In this document: positions 7,815-15,855 of the stretch, piece by piece
Layout: each line of letters starts with the position of its first letter
How positions within the stretch are numbered: the first letter of the stretch is position 1
Source of the DNA: Trichocoleus sp. FACHB-46
GTDB lineage: Bacteria > Cyanobacteriota > Cyanobacteriia > FACHB-46
Length of the DNA: 35,420 nucleotides
Direction: 5' to 3'
Assembly: GCF_014695385.1 (NCBI RefSeq)
Contig: NZ_JACJOD010000037.1
Span: 1 to 35,420, forward strand
Notes under the pieces: generated by a model
What the model was told of the DNA's origin: nothing
Seen by the model: only the letters and a program-made list of their open reading frames with translations
Databases searched by the model: none
Made by a program: the position numbers and the translations under genes

Positions 7815-8979
7815 CAGGGCAAACGCATCTAAATTGGAGCAAGAGAGTGGGTGAGATACTGGATTAGAGCGTTTTAGCCAGAGACTCCTAACTGACCATG
7901 CCATCAACTGCTGCAAGCCTTCTAGAACATTTTGCCAGCTTAGCGGACCCTAGAGTTGAACGCAGCAAAGAGCATTTGCTCATAGACATTATCGGCATCA
8001 CGATCTGCGCAGTCCTTTGTGGTGCGGATAGTTGGGTGGACATCGAAAACTATGGCAATGCCAAGCTGGAATGGTTGAAGCAGTTTTTGGCCTTGCCCAA
8101 CGGGATTCCATTTTTCTCAATTGGATTGGAGCAGTCAGTGAACTTTGTAGCGGACAAATCATTGCGATAGACGGCAAGAGTTTACGTCACTCTTACGACA
8201 CTGGCGGCAATCGAGGGGCAATTCACATGGTCAGTGCTTGGGCTTGCCAGAACCGTTTGGTTTTAGGCCAACACACGGTTGATGAGAAATCCAATGAGAT
8301 TACGGCTATTCCCCAATTACTCAGAGTGTTGGCACTCGAAGGCTGTATTGTCACGAGTGATGCCATGGGCTGTCAAAAAACAATTGCCAAAGCCATTATT
8401 GACAAGCAAGCTGATTATGTCTTGGCTCTCAAAGCCAATCAAGGCAATTTGTATCGCGATGTGGTGCAACTGTTCGAGTATGCTCAGCACAATGGCTTCA
8501 AGGATATTGAGCATGCTTTCTATCAAACGGGCAGCGACGGACATGGTCGCATTGAAGTCAGACGACATTGGATGCTCGGACAAGTGAGTAATCTCACCAA
8601 TGCTCAGCCGTGGGCAGGGTTCAATAGTATTGGCGTGGTGCAATCAGAGCGACGTATCAAGGGGCTAACTCAAGTGGAAACCCGCTACTACATTTCCAGT
8701 CTCTCTCCTGATGCTCATCGCTTTGCTGAAGCCGTTCGCTCTCATTGGGGCATTGAGAATTGTTTGCATTGGGTACTTGATGTGGCTTTTGCTGAAGATG
8801 CCAGTCGAGTTCGCAAAGACCATGCACCGGAGAATCTGGCTGTTATCCGTCATATCGCGCTTAATCTGTTGAGCCAAGAGAAGACTGCCAAGGGGGGAAT
8901 GAAGGTCAAGCGCCTCAAAGCAGTCTGGGATAATGATTATCTGGCTAAAGTCTTTGCTCAATAAGATGCGTTTGCCCTG
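7815..8979 (+). mobile_element. ISAs1-family insertion sequence, 1165 bp, complete ends
   Basis: Both ends are intact: CAGGGCAAACGCATCT at 7815-7830 and its exact reverse complement at 8964-8979. They are flanked by the 10-bp duplication GGGTGATCGG, in the range expected for this family. The right inverted repeat begins on the last base of the transposase stop codon. The transposase inside is broken, so the element should only move if another copy supplies transposase. Perfect ends and duplication indicate a fairly recent insertion. Confidence 0.92.
7898..8964 (+). pseudogene. ISAs1-family transposase with internal deletion and frameshift
   Basis: The first frame (7898-about 8107) reads SLLEHFASLADPRVERSKEH and ends at LALPNGIP, the normal N terminus (DDE_Tnp_1-associated domain) of ISAs1/H-repeat transposases. 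The sequence resumes in another frame near 8110 with FLNWIGAVSELCSGQIIAID. Family members normally have about 20 further residues (SHDTF...) between these two blocks, so a deletion of roughly 60 bp that is not a multiple of three has broken the gene. The catalytic part remains readable: IAIDGKSLRHS, IVTSDAMGCQK, and SHWGIENCLHWVLDVAF with the DDE residues. It ends with TAA at 8962-8964. An ATG at 8032 opens the second frame but would lack the N-terminal domain. Confidence 0.88.
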
Positions 8980-8989
8980 GGGTGATCGG
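8980..8989. repeat. Target site duplication, right of ISAs1-family element
   Basis: GGGTGATCGG, the exact partner of 7805-7814. Confidence 0.9.
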
Positions 8990-9077
8990 GGATTGACTCA
9001 CGCACATCAAAAAACATCTGCTTTAACTGGTCGAGTCAGTCATAGCTGTAAGACCCAACCTTTACTTGACGTAGCTA

Positions 9078-9206
9078 TCAGAATACAACCTCAGCAGGTG
9101 CATCTACATCAATCGCTCGAAAATACGCTTCATCACTCCCGTCTATGTAGCGATCGCACGGGAACAGCAGCAATCTCTCTTCCAGGGTTGAGCTGAGGTA
9201 TAGTTG
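9078..9206 (-). pseudogene. Remnant of a SRPBCC (polyketide-cyclase-like) protein
   Basis: The minus strand reads LLLFPCDRYIDGSDEAYFRA followed by IDVDAPAEVVF and a stop. This resembles the first 30 or so residues of SRPBCC-superfamily proteins in which DRY... and FRAIDVDAPAEVVFRWLCQL are usual. The frame stops right where the conserved WLCQL would follow, and nothing similar continues. It is thus a short leftover. The rest of 8990-9451 contains no other recognisable gene and no clear promoter for the GTPase gene that follows. Confidence 0.45.
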
Positions 9207-9451
9207 TCCCCCTCCAGGTCCGAAGTACTGCTTTAATCAGGATTGCAGCATTTCTCAATTGCTGGCAGGAGGCGTGGCTGGGTAGAGAGCCTCCCCATCA
9301 TACAGTTTTTTCCGCCTCGTTGTAGATGGGTTTACCCTGCTCTTGAATTGTCTTGATTAATACATTTTGACTTGTGAGTTAATGCAATGAATAGATGCAG
9401 CTCTTCACTAGATTGATTAACTTTATTTATTAGCTGGACTCTTAAAATAAT

Positions 9452-10411
9452 ATGATCAGTCGCGCGATTCCTGTTACTGTCATTACCGGCTATTTGGGAT
9501 CTGGAAAGACCACACTACTTAATCGCATTTTAACATTTGAGCATGGCAAGAAAGTTGCTGTGATTGTTAATGAGTTTGGCGATGTCGGAATTGATGGTCA
9601 GCTTGTGATGAATGCTGATGAAGAAATTTTGGAAATGAATAATGGTTGTATCTGCTGCACAGTGAGAGGTGATTTAATTCGGATCATTAGTAATCTTTTG
9701 GAGAGGCAGGAAAAGTTTGATCATTTGGTCATTGAAACCACGGGTTTAGCAGATCCAGCACCTGTGATTCAATCTTTCTTTGTTGATGAAGCAATGCATT
9801 CAAAAACAGAGCTAGATGCCGTTGTGACGGTGGTCGATGTAAAACATATTTGGAATCACTGGGATAGCAGTGAGGCTCAGGAACAAATTGCCTTCGCCGA
9901 TGTCATTGTTCTCAATAAAATGGATCTCGTTTCTTCAGAGCAGGCAGACGTTTTAGAGAAACGAATTCGAGCTGCTAACGCGATCGCAAAAATCCATCGG
10001 ACTCAGAATTGTGAGCTAGAGATTGGTGCAATTTTAGGCGTGAAAGCTTTTGATCTGAAAAATGCCCTATCGATCGATCCCGAATTTCTAGGCGAAGACG
10101 CCCACGAACATGATGAAACGGTGACATCTATCTCGATTGTGGAAACAGGGTCTGTTAGTAGTGACAAGCTTACCACCTGGCTAAATCAGCTCGTACAGGC
10201 ACAGGGACAGAACATCTTTCGGATGAAGGGCATTTTGAATGTCGATGACGAGGATCGGCGGTTTGTGCTTCAGGGAGTTCATATGCTTTTAGACGGCAGA
10301 CCCGGAAAGCCTTGGAAGCCAAATGAAAATCGTCGAAATGAAATGGTTTTTATCGGTCGTGATCTCCCTGAAGCAGTTTTGAAAGAAGGGTTTCAGTCTT
10401 GCTTGGTTTAA
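9452..10411 (+). CDS. CobW/P47K-like metal-chaperone GTPase (COG0523)
   Basis: A 319-residue G3E GTPase. Its P-loop is GYLGSGKTT at residues 13-21, the metal-binding motif NNGCICC has Cys66, Cys68 and Cys69, and the base-recognition motif is NKMD at 155-158. A short His-rich loop (EDAHEHDE) follows near residue 205. The C-terminal CobW domain ([20 protein letters not shown]) is complete. COG0523 GTPases hand metal ions to client enzymes, and several nitrile hydratase loci carry such an activator (P47K in Fe-type Pseudomonas/Rhodococcus clusters). Here it heads a nitrile hydratase locus with a cobalt-type active site, so cobalt delivery is the natural inference. The ATG lacks a good ribosome site. 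Confidence 0.85.
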   Translation: MISRAIPVTVITGYLGSGKTTLLNRILTFEHGKKVAVIVNEFGDVGIDGQLVMNADEEILEMNNGCICCTVRGDLIRIISNLLERQEKFDHLVIETTGLADPAPVIQSFFVDEAMHSKTELDAVVTVVDVKHIWNHWDSSEAQEQIAFADVIVLNKMDLVSSEQADVLEKRIRAANAIAKIHRTQNCELEIGAILGVKAFDLKNALSIDPEFLGEDAHEHDETVTSISIVETGSVSSDKLTTWLNQLVQAQGQNIFRMKGILNVDDEDRRFVLQGVHMLLDGRPGKPWKPNENRRNEMVFIGRDLPEAVLKEGFQSCLV

Positions 10412-10467
10412 GTGATTGGCGAAGTCTCTAAATATGAAATTTCCATTCCTTAAAAGGAGCTTCTCTA

Positions 10468-10983
10468 ATGAGAAAGTTGGATGCTTATAGTATCAGCATT
10501 GGAGTTTTAGGTGCAGTTGATACTTATCTGACAGCTACATTGATTCTTGTTCCTGTATGGGTAACATTTATTGCTTGGGCATCTTTCTTTATCCTAGGTG
10601 GTAAGTCTTCAGGGCTGAAGCAAAGTATTGCCTCTAACCTGACGGGAATTACGATCGCCTCTCTCACTCTGTTAAGCATTGCCTTACTAAATGCCAATCC
10701 TTTGGTTGCTGCAATTTGTGTTGGGATGGGCAGTGCTGCGATGGTACAAGCCTCTAAAATTCCTCTACTCACTGCAGTGCCAGCAATTGTTTGGGGGTTT
10801 GCTTCTACGGTTGGTACTACTGCTGCAACAGGCAACCCCATTACCGCGCCAGGGTTAGACAATCCTGCCTTGGTTACTGCAGTAGCAATGATATTGGGCA
10901 ATGTGTTTGGCTATTTGTCAGAAATATGGGGTGATGCTATGACTCAGGAGCAAACTTCTGTGGGAAAACGCACCTACGTCTGA
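10468..10983 (+). CDS. DUF1097 family membrane protein
   Basis: A 171-residue, strongly hydrophobic protein with about five transmembrane segments. It starts at an ATG with AAAGGAG 8-9 nt upstream. The sequence (GVLGAVDTYLTATLILVPVW, WASFFILGG, LTAVPAIVWGFASTVGTT) matches the DUF1097 family, whose function is not established. It lies 56 bp after the CobW-like gene and 55 bp before the nitrile hydratase beta subunit. The tail EQTSVGKRTYV is short and polar. In this setting it could help with nitrile, amide or metal passage through the membrane, but that is inference from position only. Confidence 0.75.
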   Translation: MRKLDAYSISIGVLGAVDTYLTATLILVPVWVTFIAWASFFILGGKSSGLKQSIASNLTGITIASLTLLSIALLNANPLVAAICVGMGSAAMVQASKIPLLTAVPAIVWGFASTVGTTAATGNPITAPGLDNPALVTAVAMILGNVFGYLSEIWGDAMTQEQTSVGKRTYV

Positions 10984-11038
10984 AGCGATCGCGCCATTCA
11001 GAGTATCCATGATTGTTTTGGTTAAATGAGGTGAGTGA

Positions 11039-11758
11039 ATGAAACTACAGCACTATATCGGTGGTTTGGAAGGACTGGAGCCATCTAGTTTTGAAAAGCG
11101 TGTCTTCGTCCAGTCTTGGGAGGAGCGAATCTTTGGAATTCACGTTGCCATGATGGGCTTGAGTGATCATTTAGAAGCCGTTAAGACAGTGCCCACTCAG
11201 TTCAAGAGTTGCTGGACCTGGGGACACCTCCGCAAAGGTGCTGAAGGTTTAAATCCATTTGATTATTTCAAATATCGCTATTACGAGAAATGGTTGGGCG
11301 GTATTTCCGGTTTCTTTATGGAATCGGGATACGTATCCTCAGAGGAATTAGATGCCAAAACGACGGCATATTTGGAGAACCCAGCAGCTCCCTTACCCAA
11401 GGGTGGAGAACCCGCGATCGATGAGCAGGTAATGGAGTATTTGCGTGTAGGGGACTCCCCAAAAGTCGATGTAGCAGTTCAACCAAAATTTAAAGTAGGG
11501 GATGTGGTGACAGTCAAAAATCCCCCACCTGTCGCACATTGCAAGTTGCCAGGTTATCTCCGGATGAAGCAAGGTGTGATAGACGAGGTCTATGAAGGGG
11601 CGTACAACTACTACTTTTCAACAGGCGATGGAGTAGGCAATTCAATGCCCATCTATAACGTAAAGTTTGACTCCCACGATATTTGGGATAACCTGAGCGA
11701 ACCGAAGACGTGGATTTATGTGCAAATTTTTGAAGGGTATTTAGATGACCCTGCTTAA
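11039..11758 (+). CDS. nthB: Nitrile hydratase beta subunit
   Basis: A 239-residue protein preceded by GAGGTG about 7 nt from the ATG. The N-terminal region carries YIGGLEGLEPSSFEKRVFVQ and SWEERIFGIHVAMMGL, the standard beta-subunit opening. YFKYRYYEKWLGGI with ESGYVSSEEL follows, as in the family. The C-terminal SH3-like barrel has FKVGDVVTVKNPPPVAHCKL and PGYLRMKQGVIDEV, ending in IYVQIFEGYL. The subunit pairs with alpha to form the enzyme that adds water to nitriles to give amides. The beta-before-alpha order, 39 bp apart, is that of Rhodococcus J1-type cobalt enzymes. Confidence 0.93.
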   Translation: MKLQHYIGGLEGLEPSSFEKRVFVQSWEERIFGIHVAMMGLSDHLEAVKTVPTQFKSCWTWGHLRKGAEGLNPFDYFKYRYYEKWLGGISGFFMESGYVSSEELDAKTTAYLENPAAPLPKGGEPAIDEQVMEYLRVGDSPKVDVAVQPKFKVGDVVTVKNPPPVAHCKLPGYLRMKQGVIDEVYEGAYNYYFSTGDGVGNSMPIYNVKFDSHDIWDNLSEPKTWIYVQIFEGYLDDPA

Positions 11759-11797
11759 TCGTTTCGTAGGCATTGCTTGGATTGAGGAAACGACAGT

Positions 11798-12406
11798 ATG
11801 ACAGAAAATATCGATCGTGAAACCCACAGCGCAGCGCGTGTTCGAGCATTAGAATCCCTTTTGATTGAGAAGGGAATCATCACTGGCGAAACCGTTGATA
11901 AGGTGATTGAGTTTTTTGAAAAAGATATGGGACCGTTTAACGGTGCCAAGATTGTTGCTAAAGCCTGGGTTGATCCCACGTTTAAGCAACGTTTGTTGGA
12001 AGACACTCCTGCGGCGATCGCTGAAATGAATTTCCCCCGTGGTATGACGGGTGCGGAAGGAGAACACATGAAGGCAGTCGAAAACACCCAAGAGGTTCAT
12101 AACTTGATTGTTTGCACAATGTGCTCTTGCTATCCGTGGCCCGTCTTAGGGTTGCCTCCGTACTGGTTTAAGGACCCCACCTTTCGAGCTAGGGCGATTC
12201 GGGAACCGCGCAAAGTCTTGCAAGAGTTTGGGCTAGAGATTCCCGAATCTATTCAGGTTGCCGTTTGGGATACGAGTGCTCAAATTCGTTGGTTTGTCAT
12301 TCCTGAACGTCCTATGGGAACGGAAGGCTGGACAGAGGAGCAATTGGCCGCGATTGTGACACCAGAAGCGATGCAGGGTGCGGCAAAGGTTGTTGTCCCT
12401 ACTTAA
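11798..12406 (+). CDS. nthA: Nitrile hydratase alpha subunit, cobalt type
   Basis: A 202-residue protein with GAGGAAA 9 nt before the ATG. The metal-binding claw is VCTMCSCYPWPVLGLPPYWF with Cys106, Cys109, Ser110 and Cys111. A Thr after the first Cys and a Tyr after the last mark the cobalt (VCTLCSCY) type, while iron enzymes have CSLCSCT. Met108 replaces the more usual Leu. Downstream features such as RAIREPRKVLQEFGLEIPES, VAVWDTSAQIRWFVIPERP and GTEGWTEEQL are all family landmarks. In known enzymes two of these Cys are oxidised to sulfinate and sulfenate after metal binding. Activity would require the neighbouring activator protein. Confidence 0.95.
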   Translation: MTENIDRETHSAARVRALESLLIEKGIITGETVDKVIEFFEKDMGPFNGAKIVAKAWVDPTFKQRLLEDTPAAIAEMNFPRGMTGAEGEHMKAVENTQEVHNLIVCTMCSCYPWPVLGLPPYWFKDPTFRARAIREPRKVLQEFGLEIPESIQVAVWDTSAQIRWFVIPERPMGTEGWTEEQLAAIVTPEAMQGAAKVVVPT

Positions 12407-12434
12407 ACTTAGCAGCAGATGAGGAGACATAAAA

Positions 12435-12488
12435 ATGGCCCCAGTGTTCATGCCATTCATTAAATTCATCATTCTCATAAGTGAGTAG
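12435..12488 (+). CDS. Possible 17-codon ORF between alpha subunit and activator
   Basis: ATG at 12435 encodes MAPVFMPFIKFIILISE and stops at TAG 12486-12488, with GAGGAG 9-10 nt upstream. It is hydrophobic. It lies in the 90-bp gap between nthA and the activator gene, whose own ribosome site TAGGAG overlaps the stop. It could be a coupling leader, a one-helix protein or chance. Confidence 0.35.
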   Translation: MAPVFMPFIKFIILISE

Positions 12489-12496
12489 GAGCAACT

Positions 12497-12850
12497 ATGC
12501 AAGTGAAATTTGAGCAGTTTGCAGCCACCAGTATGTTGGGTAGTGCAGATGCTCCACCCCGTAATAATGGTGAGTTGTTATTTCAACGTCCCTGGGAAGG
12601 ACGCGCCTTTGGGATGGCAATCGCGCTATCCAAAAAGGGGCATTATGAGTGGGAGGACTTTCGGCAGGGATTGATTGCCTCGATCGCGGAGTGGGAAGCA
12701 ACCCACTGTAAGGATGACCCTGAATGGGATTACTATCAGCGCTGGTTACTGGCTTTGGAGCGCTTAGCCGTGGAATCGAACCTCCTTGATCCAGCTGAGG
12801 TGGATCAGCGTACCGCCGAACTATTGGCTCAGGAAACCCAGTCGGTTTGA
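12497..12850 (+). CDS. Nitrile hydratase activator, beta-subunit-like (NhlE/P14K type)
   Basis: A 117-residue protein with TAGGAG 7 nt before its ATG. It resembles the N-terminal half of the nitrile hydratase beta subunit: GELLFQRPWEGRAFGMAIAL, EWEDFRQGLIASIAEWE, WDYYQRWLLALERLAVE and LLDPAEVDQRTAEL. Such proteins bind the alpha subunit, help load cobalt and oxidise the Cys ligands, then exchange alpha into the alpha-beta enzyme (self-subunit swapping, known from Rhodococcus J1 NhlE and Pseudomonas P14K). Position directly after nthA supports this. Annotators often call it nitrile hydratase accessory protein. Confidence 0.85.
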   Translation: MQVKFEQFAATSMLGSADAPPRNNGELLFQRPWEGRAFGMAIALSKKGHYEWEDFRQGLIASIAEWEATHCKDDPEWDYYQRWLLALERLAVESNLLDPAEVDQRTAELLAQETQSV

Positions 12851-12902
12851 TCTGTTGAATACTCTCTGTGTCGCCACTATTGCTCACTCTAAAATTTGCA
12901 CT

Positions 12903-13595
12903 ATGCCTCAACAGTTACTTCGATCTATCTCCTTGAGAACGTTCAACCTAACCCGAGTCCTACAACTGACCACAGTTTTGCTGATGCTGTTTATCAGCAC
13001 CTCTGCCTTGGCACATCACCCAATGGGTGGCAAAACACCCTCTAACTTCGTCGAAGGCTTTTTGTCTGGGGTGGCGCATCCCGTGATTGGGTTCGATCAT
13101 TTTGCCTTTATTGTGGCTGTTGGCTTACTAGCCGCCACCAAACGGCAGGGCATTTTAATTGCGATCGCGTTTGTGTTATCTGCAATGGTCGGCACTGGGC
13201 TGCATCTGATGGGGGTTAGTTTGCTCGGAGCAGAATTATTGATTTCAGGCTCAGTTTTGCTATTCGGCATTTTGCTGGTGTTGAAAGACAGCCCTAACAC
13301 ATTGCTGATTATGGCTTTGGCAGCGCTAGCTGGCATGTGTCACGGGTATGCTTATGGCGAAGCGATTTTCGGCGCTTCTATGGTTCCCCTCCTTGCTTAT
13401 TTGCTAGGGTTCACCGTTATCCAAATGGGAATTACGACCAGTGTAATGATGCTGAGTCAATCTTTATCACAACGTAAGGATGCCTCCCAAATGTCGTTTA
13501 AGATCCGGTTCGCTGGATTCGTGCTATGTGGTATTGGTGCAGCTTTTTTCTCGTCTCAACTGATCGATACTATTTTGCCTACACTAAATAATTAG
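12903..13595 (+). CDS. hupE: HupE/UreJ family metal permease (probable cobalt or nickel)
   Basis: A 230-residue protein. The ATG at 12903 is preferred because an earlier in-frame ATG (12786) would overlap the activator gene by 65 bp. A signal peptide (LQLTTVLLMLFISTSALA) would be cleaved before HHPMGGKTP, placing a His pair at the mature N terminus. The HupE hallmark GFLSGVAHPVIGFDHFAFIV follows, and a second conserved block GMCHGYAYGEAIFGASMVPL lies near residue 140. Five to six membrane helices are predicted. HupE/UreJ proteins carry nickel or cobalt. Placement at the end of a cobalt-type nitrile hydratase locus argues for cobalt. No cobalamin riboswitch could be recognised in the 52-bp gap upstream. 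Confidence 0.85.
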   Translation: MPQQLLRSISLRTFNLTRVLQLTTVLLMLFISTSALAHHPMGGKTPSNFVEGFLSGVAHPVIGFDHFAFIVAVGLLAATKRQGILIAIAFVLSAMVGTGLHLMGVSLLGAELLISGSVLLFGILLVLKDSPNTLLIMALAALAGMCHGYAYGEAIFGASMVPLLAYLLGFTVIQMGITTSVMMLSQSLSQRKDASQMSFKIRFAGFVLCGIGAAFFSSQLIDTILPTLNN

Positions 13596-13658
13596 ACAGG
13601 AAATCATAGGTTCCAGCTTTGATTTACACAAAAATCCGGCCACTTCCTCGCAGGAGTG

Positions 13659-14993
13659 TGTCAAGAATTTTGTGTAAGCCAGATTCGGAATCAGTGGGAT
13701 AGACGATCGGAAAACTCGATAGCAAAGCGTGAGAGCGCTTGCTTCCAGTTGGGGATCGGCATCGTCCATCGCTTGGCAATATTGCTCAGGGCCAGGTAGA
13801 GCAATTTGAAGACAGACTCATCACTGGGGAAGTGCCCCTTGGTCTTGAGCACCTTACGCAAAGAACGATTGAGTGACTCAATGGCATTGGTGGTGTAGAT
13901 CACTCGTCGGATGTCTGCCGGATAGTCAAACAACGGAATGATGTGCTCCCAGTGCCGCAACCACAGTTGACTGATGGAAGGATAATGCTCGTCCCACTTC
14001 TGGGCAAAGGTTTCGAGGGCTGCCTCCGCTTCCGCAACCGTGGCTGCCTGGTAGATGGGTTTGAGTTCGGCTACGGCTTCGCGCTGCAACTTCCAGGGCA
14101 CATACTTGAGCGATTTACGCATCAAGTGAACGATGCACAACTGGACCCGAGCACTAGGATAAACGGTCTTGATGGCTTCTGGAAATCCCACCAGACCATC
14201 GACCCAAGCGATAAAGACATCTTCCACCCCTCGGTTTTTCAATTCCGTCAGCACCGAGAGCCAGAACTTAGCGCCTTCTGCCGGAGACATCCACATCCCC
14301 AGCAGTTCCTTGTGCCCTTCGAGGTTGACCCCCAAGACCAGGTAGACCGCCTGGGACCTAACTCGCCCTTCGGAGCGGACTTTGACACAGAGCGCATCTA
14401 ACCAGACAATCGGATAGACCTTGTCCAAGGGTCGGCCTTGCCATTGGCGCACCTCTTCAGCCACGGCATCGGTGACCTGGCTAATCAAGGTGGCAGAAAT
14501 TTCCACCCCATAGAGCTCTTCCAACTGCGCTTGGATATCCCTGGTGCTCAATCCCCTTGCATAGAGAGCGAGGATTTTGTCATCCAACCCACTGATGCGT
14601 CGTTGTCCTTTTTTGACCAGAACGGGTTCGAACTGGCTGAAGCGATCCCGAGGTACCTGAAGTTCGAGTTCTTCGAGTTCGGCTTGCACCGTTTTCTTGG
14701 AGAAGCCGTTGCGAGAATTACGGCGTTCCCTAGGTAGCTCTGCTCCGGGAGTCAAGGGGTGGTTGTGTTGTTGAAGATGATGGCTTAACTCTGCCTGTAG
14801 CGCCTTTTCCACCAAACGCTTGGTGAGTTGCTTCAGCAACCCTTGTTCTCCAAGAACGGCTTCGGGTCCGGAGTAATCTTGCAGCAGTTCATCGAACAAC
14901 TGGTCGACTTTGGCGGCAGAAGGATTCGATTCTTTCATGGGCGGTCTCCTGTCATTGGATGTTATTTTGACCGCTTACACAAAAAACTGTACA
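13659..14993 (-). mobile_element. IS256-family insertion sequence
   Basis: The transposase gene is framed by imperfect inverted repeats. TGTCAAGAATTTTGTGTAAGC is at 13659-13679, and the reverse complement of 14973-14993 reads TGTACAGTTTTTTGTGTAAG plus C. I see no matching 8-bp duplication outside them. A second TTACACAAAAA-like string at 13624-13634 faces the left end and could be the trace of an earlier copy. The element abuts the truncated transposase on its right. Confidence 0.75.
13691..14938 (-). CDS. IS256-family (Mutator-like) transposase
   Basis: A 415-residue protein of normal family length. Landmarks include the zinc-free N-terminal helical region (LTKRLVEKALQAELSHHL), RNSRNGFSKKTVQ, and YPIVWLDALCVKVR with the first catalytic Asp. 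Next come AWVDGLVGFPEAI with the second Asp, the conserved VQLCIVHLMRKSLKYVPWK, and TTNAIESLNRSLRK with the catalytic Glu. The reading frame is intact and both ends of the element are present, so the element may be active. It lies only about 100 bp downstream of the convergent hupE gene. Confidence 0.95.
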   Translation of the reverse strand: MKESNPSAAKVDQLFDELLQDYSGPEAVLGEQGLLKQLTKRLVEKALQAELSHHLQQHNHPLTPGAELPRERRNSRNGFSKKTVQAELEELELQVPRDRFSQFEPVLVKKGQRRISGLDDKILALYARGLSTRDIQAQLEELYGVEISATLISQVTDAVAEEVRQWQGRPLDKVYPIVWLDALCVKVRSEGRVRSQAVYLVLGVNLEGHKELLGMWMSPAEGAKFWLSVLTELKNRGVEDVFIAWVDGLVGFPEAIKTVYPSARVQLCIVHLMRKSLKYVPWKLQREAVAELKPIYQAATVAEAEAALETFAQKWDEHYPSISQLWLRHWEHIIPLFDYPADIRRVIYTTNAIESLNRSLRKVLKTKGHFPSDESVFKLLYLALSNIAKRWTMPIPNWKQALSRFAIEFSDRLSH

Positions 14994-15780
14994 GTCTCCG
15001 AAAGTGCATTCCCTGCCAGCATCTCAAGCGTAATCGTCCCTGCTTAGGGTCATCCACCTCACTCTGCTGGTCGGGGCAATGCCAGGTAGGCGGGTCACTG
15101 AGCTTGAACTTATCGCCATGCACTCTCGGTCTGCCTCTGCCGCTATAAGTGGGCGGAGTTGTCCAAAAACAGCTATTGGAGCGCAAGCGCATCAGCTTAT
15201 CACAGGTGATGTCTGCGGTTGCCAAGACAAAGCGTGCACAACCATACTCACTATCCCACAAGGAGATCGCGCGAATGGACAGGACTTGGCACACCTGTTG
15301 CAGTTGCCATGCCGCTTTGCTAATCGAACTCTCGAAACTGGTGATGCGCTCATGTCGTAAGGGCAATGCCCAACTGGTGCCAGATTCGGGAATCCACGCA
15401 AGGGTACTCCAGCCTTGCCCCACTCCTACGGGTCGGTTGCCGAGCATCGCAACTTGATGTTCGTAAGTACGCTCCTGCAAGGTAGTTGCATAGGGACGTG
15501 CCCAGATGGTGTGATCACCTGCTAGCACAGGACGCTCACCTTGACGCATCTGCTCAATGTACAGTCGCATCAGCTTGCGCCGTTGGGGACGGCTATCTTG
15601 CAGAGCTTCATACAAGCTTGACCACTGCTGTCGAAACAAAGGGCTACAACTGAGTTCAGCAAAGCTTGTGACGCTGGGACTACTCAAGACTGCATCCCCC
15701 AGTTCAAACATCGCGTCATGGGATCGTCCTAAACACTGGTAGGCAGTTTGACGAAATGCCTTCAATTTGTCAGCATTCAT
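14994..15780 (-). pseudogene. DDE transposase (DDE_5/IS701-like), C-terminus lost at IS256
   Basis: From the ATG at 15778-15780 the frame reads MNADKLKAFRQTAYQCLGRS and continues through PVLAGDHTIWARPYATTLQE (first catalytic Asp), RPVGVGQGWSTLAWIPE, WDSEYGCARFVLATADI and RGRPRVHGDKFKLSDP. These are typical of cyanobacterial DDE_5-type transposases of about 400 residues. After LRLRCWQGMHF the frame enters the right end of the IS256 element and stops there (SFLCKRSK is IS256 sequence). The remaining C-terminal third is not found on the other side of IS256, so a deletion accompanied or followed the insertion. Confidence 0.75.
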
Positions 15781-15783
15781 ATC

Positions 15784-15820
15784 GGCATCTGAGAATTGGT
15801 AGTGCTTTTCTCAGAATGCC
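15784..15820. repeat. Inverted repeat before the truncated transposase
   Basis: GGCATCTGAGAA (15784-15795) and TTCTCAGAATGCC (15808-15820) pair except for one bulged base. It lies just upstream of the truncated transposase start and may belong to that element's left end. Confidence 0.6.
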
Positions 15821-15855
15821 AGGAGCAGTCAGTTTATTGATCTGGCTGCTCTTTC

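Noticed and set aside
8032-8964. Separate 310-residue transposase start
   Set aside because: The ATG at 8032 lies within the first frame's coding region; the first stretch is out-of-frame sequence. It is the downstream part of a frameshifted gene.
12786-13595. Longer 269-residue version of the HupE-like protein
   Set aside because: The extra 39 residues overlap the activator gene and lack a signal peptide start; the ATG at 12903 gives a proper signal peptide.
13943-14401. 152-codon plus-strand frame inside IS256
   Set aside because: Shadow of the intact IS256 transposase on the other strand.
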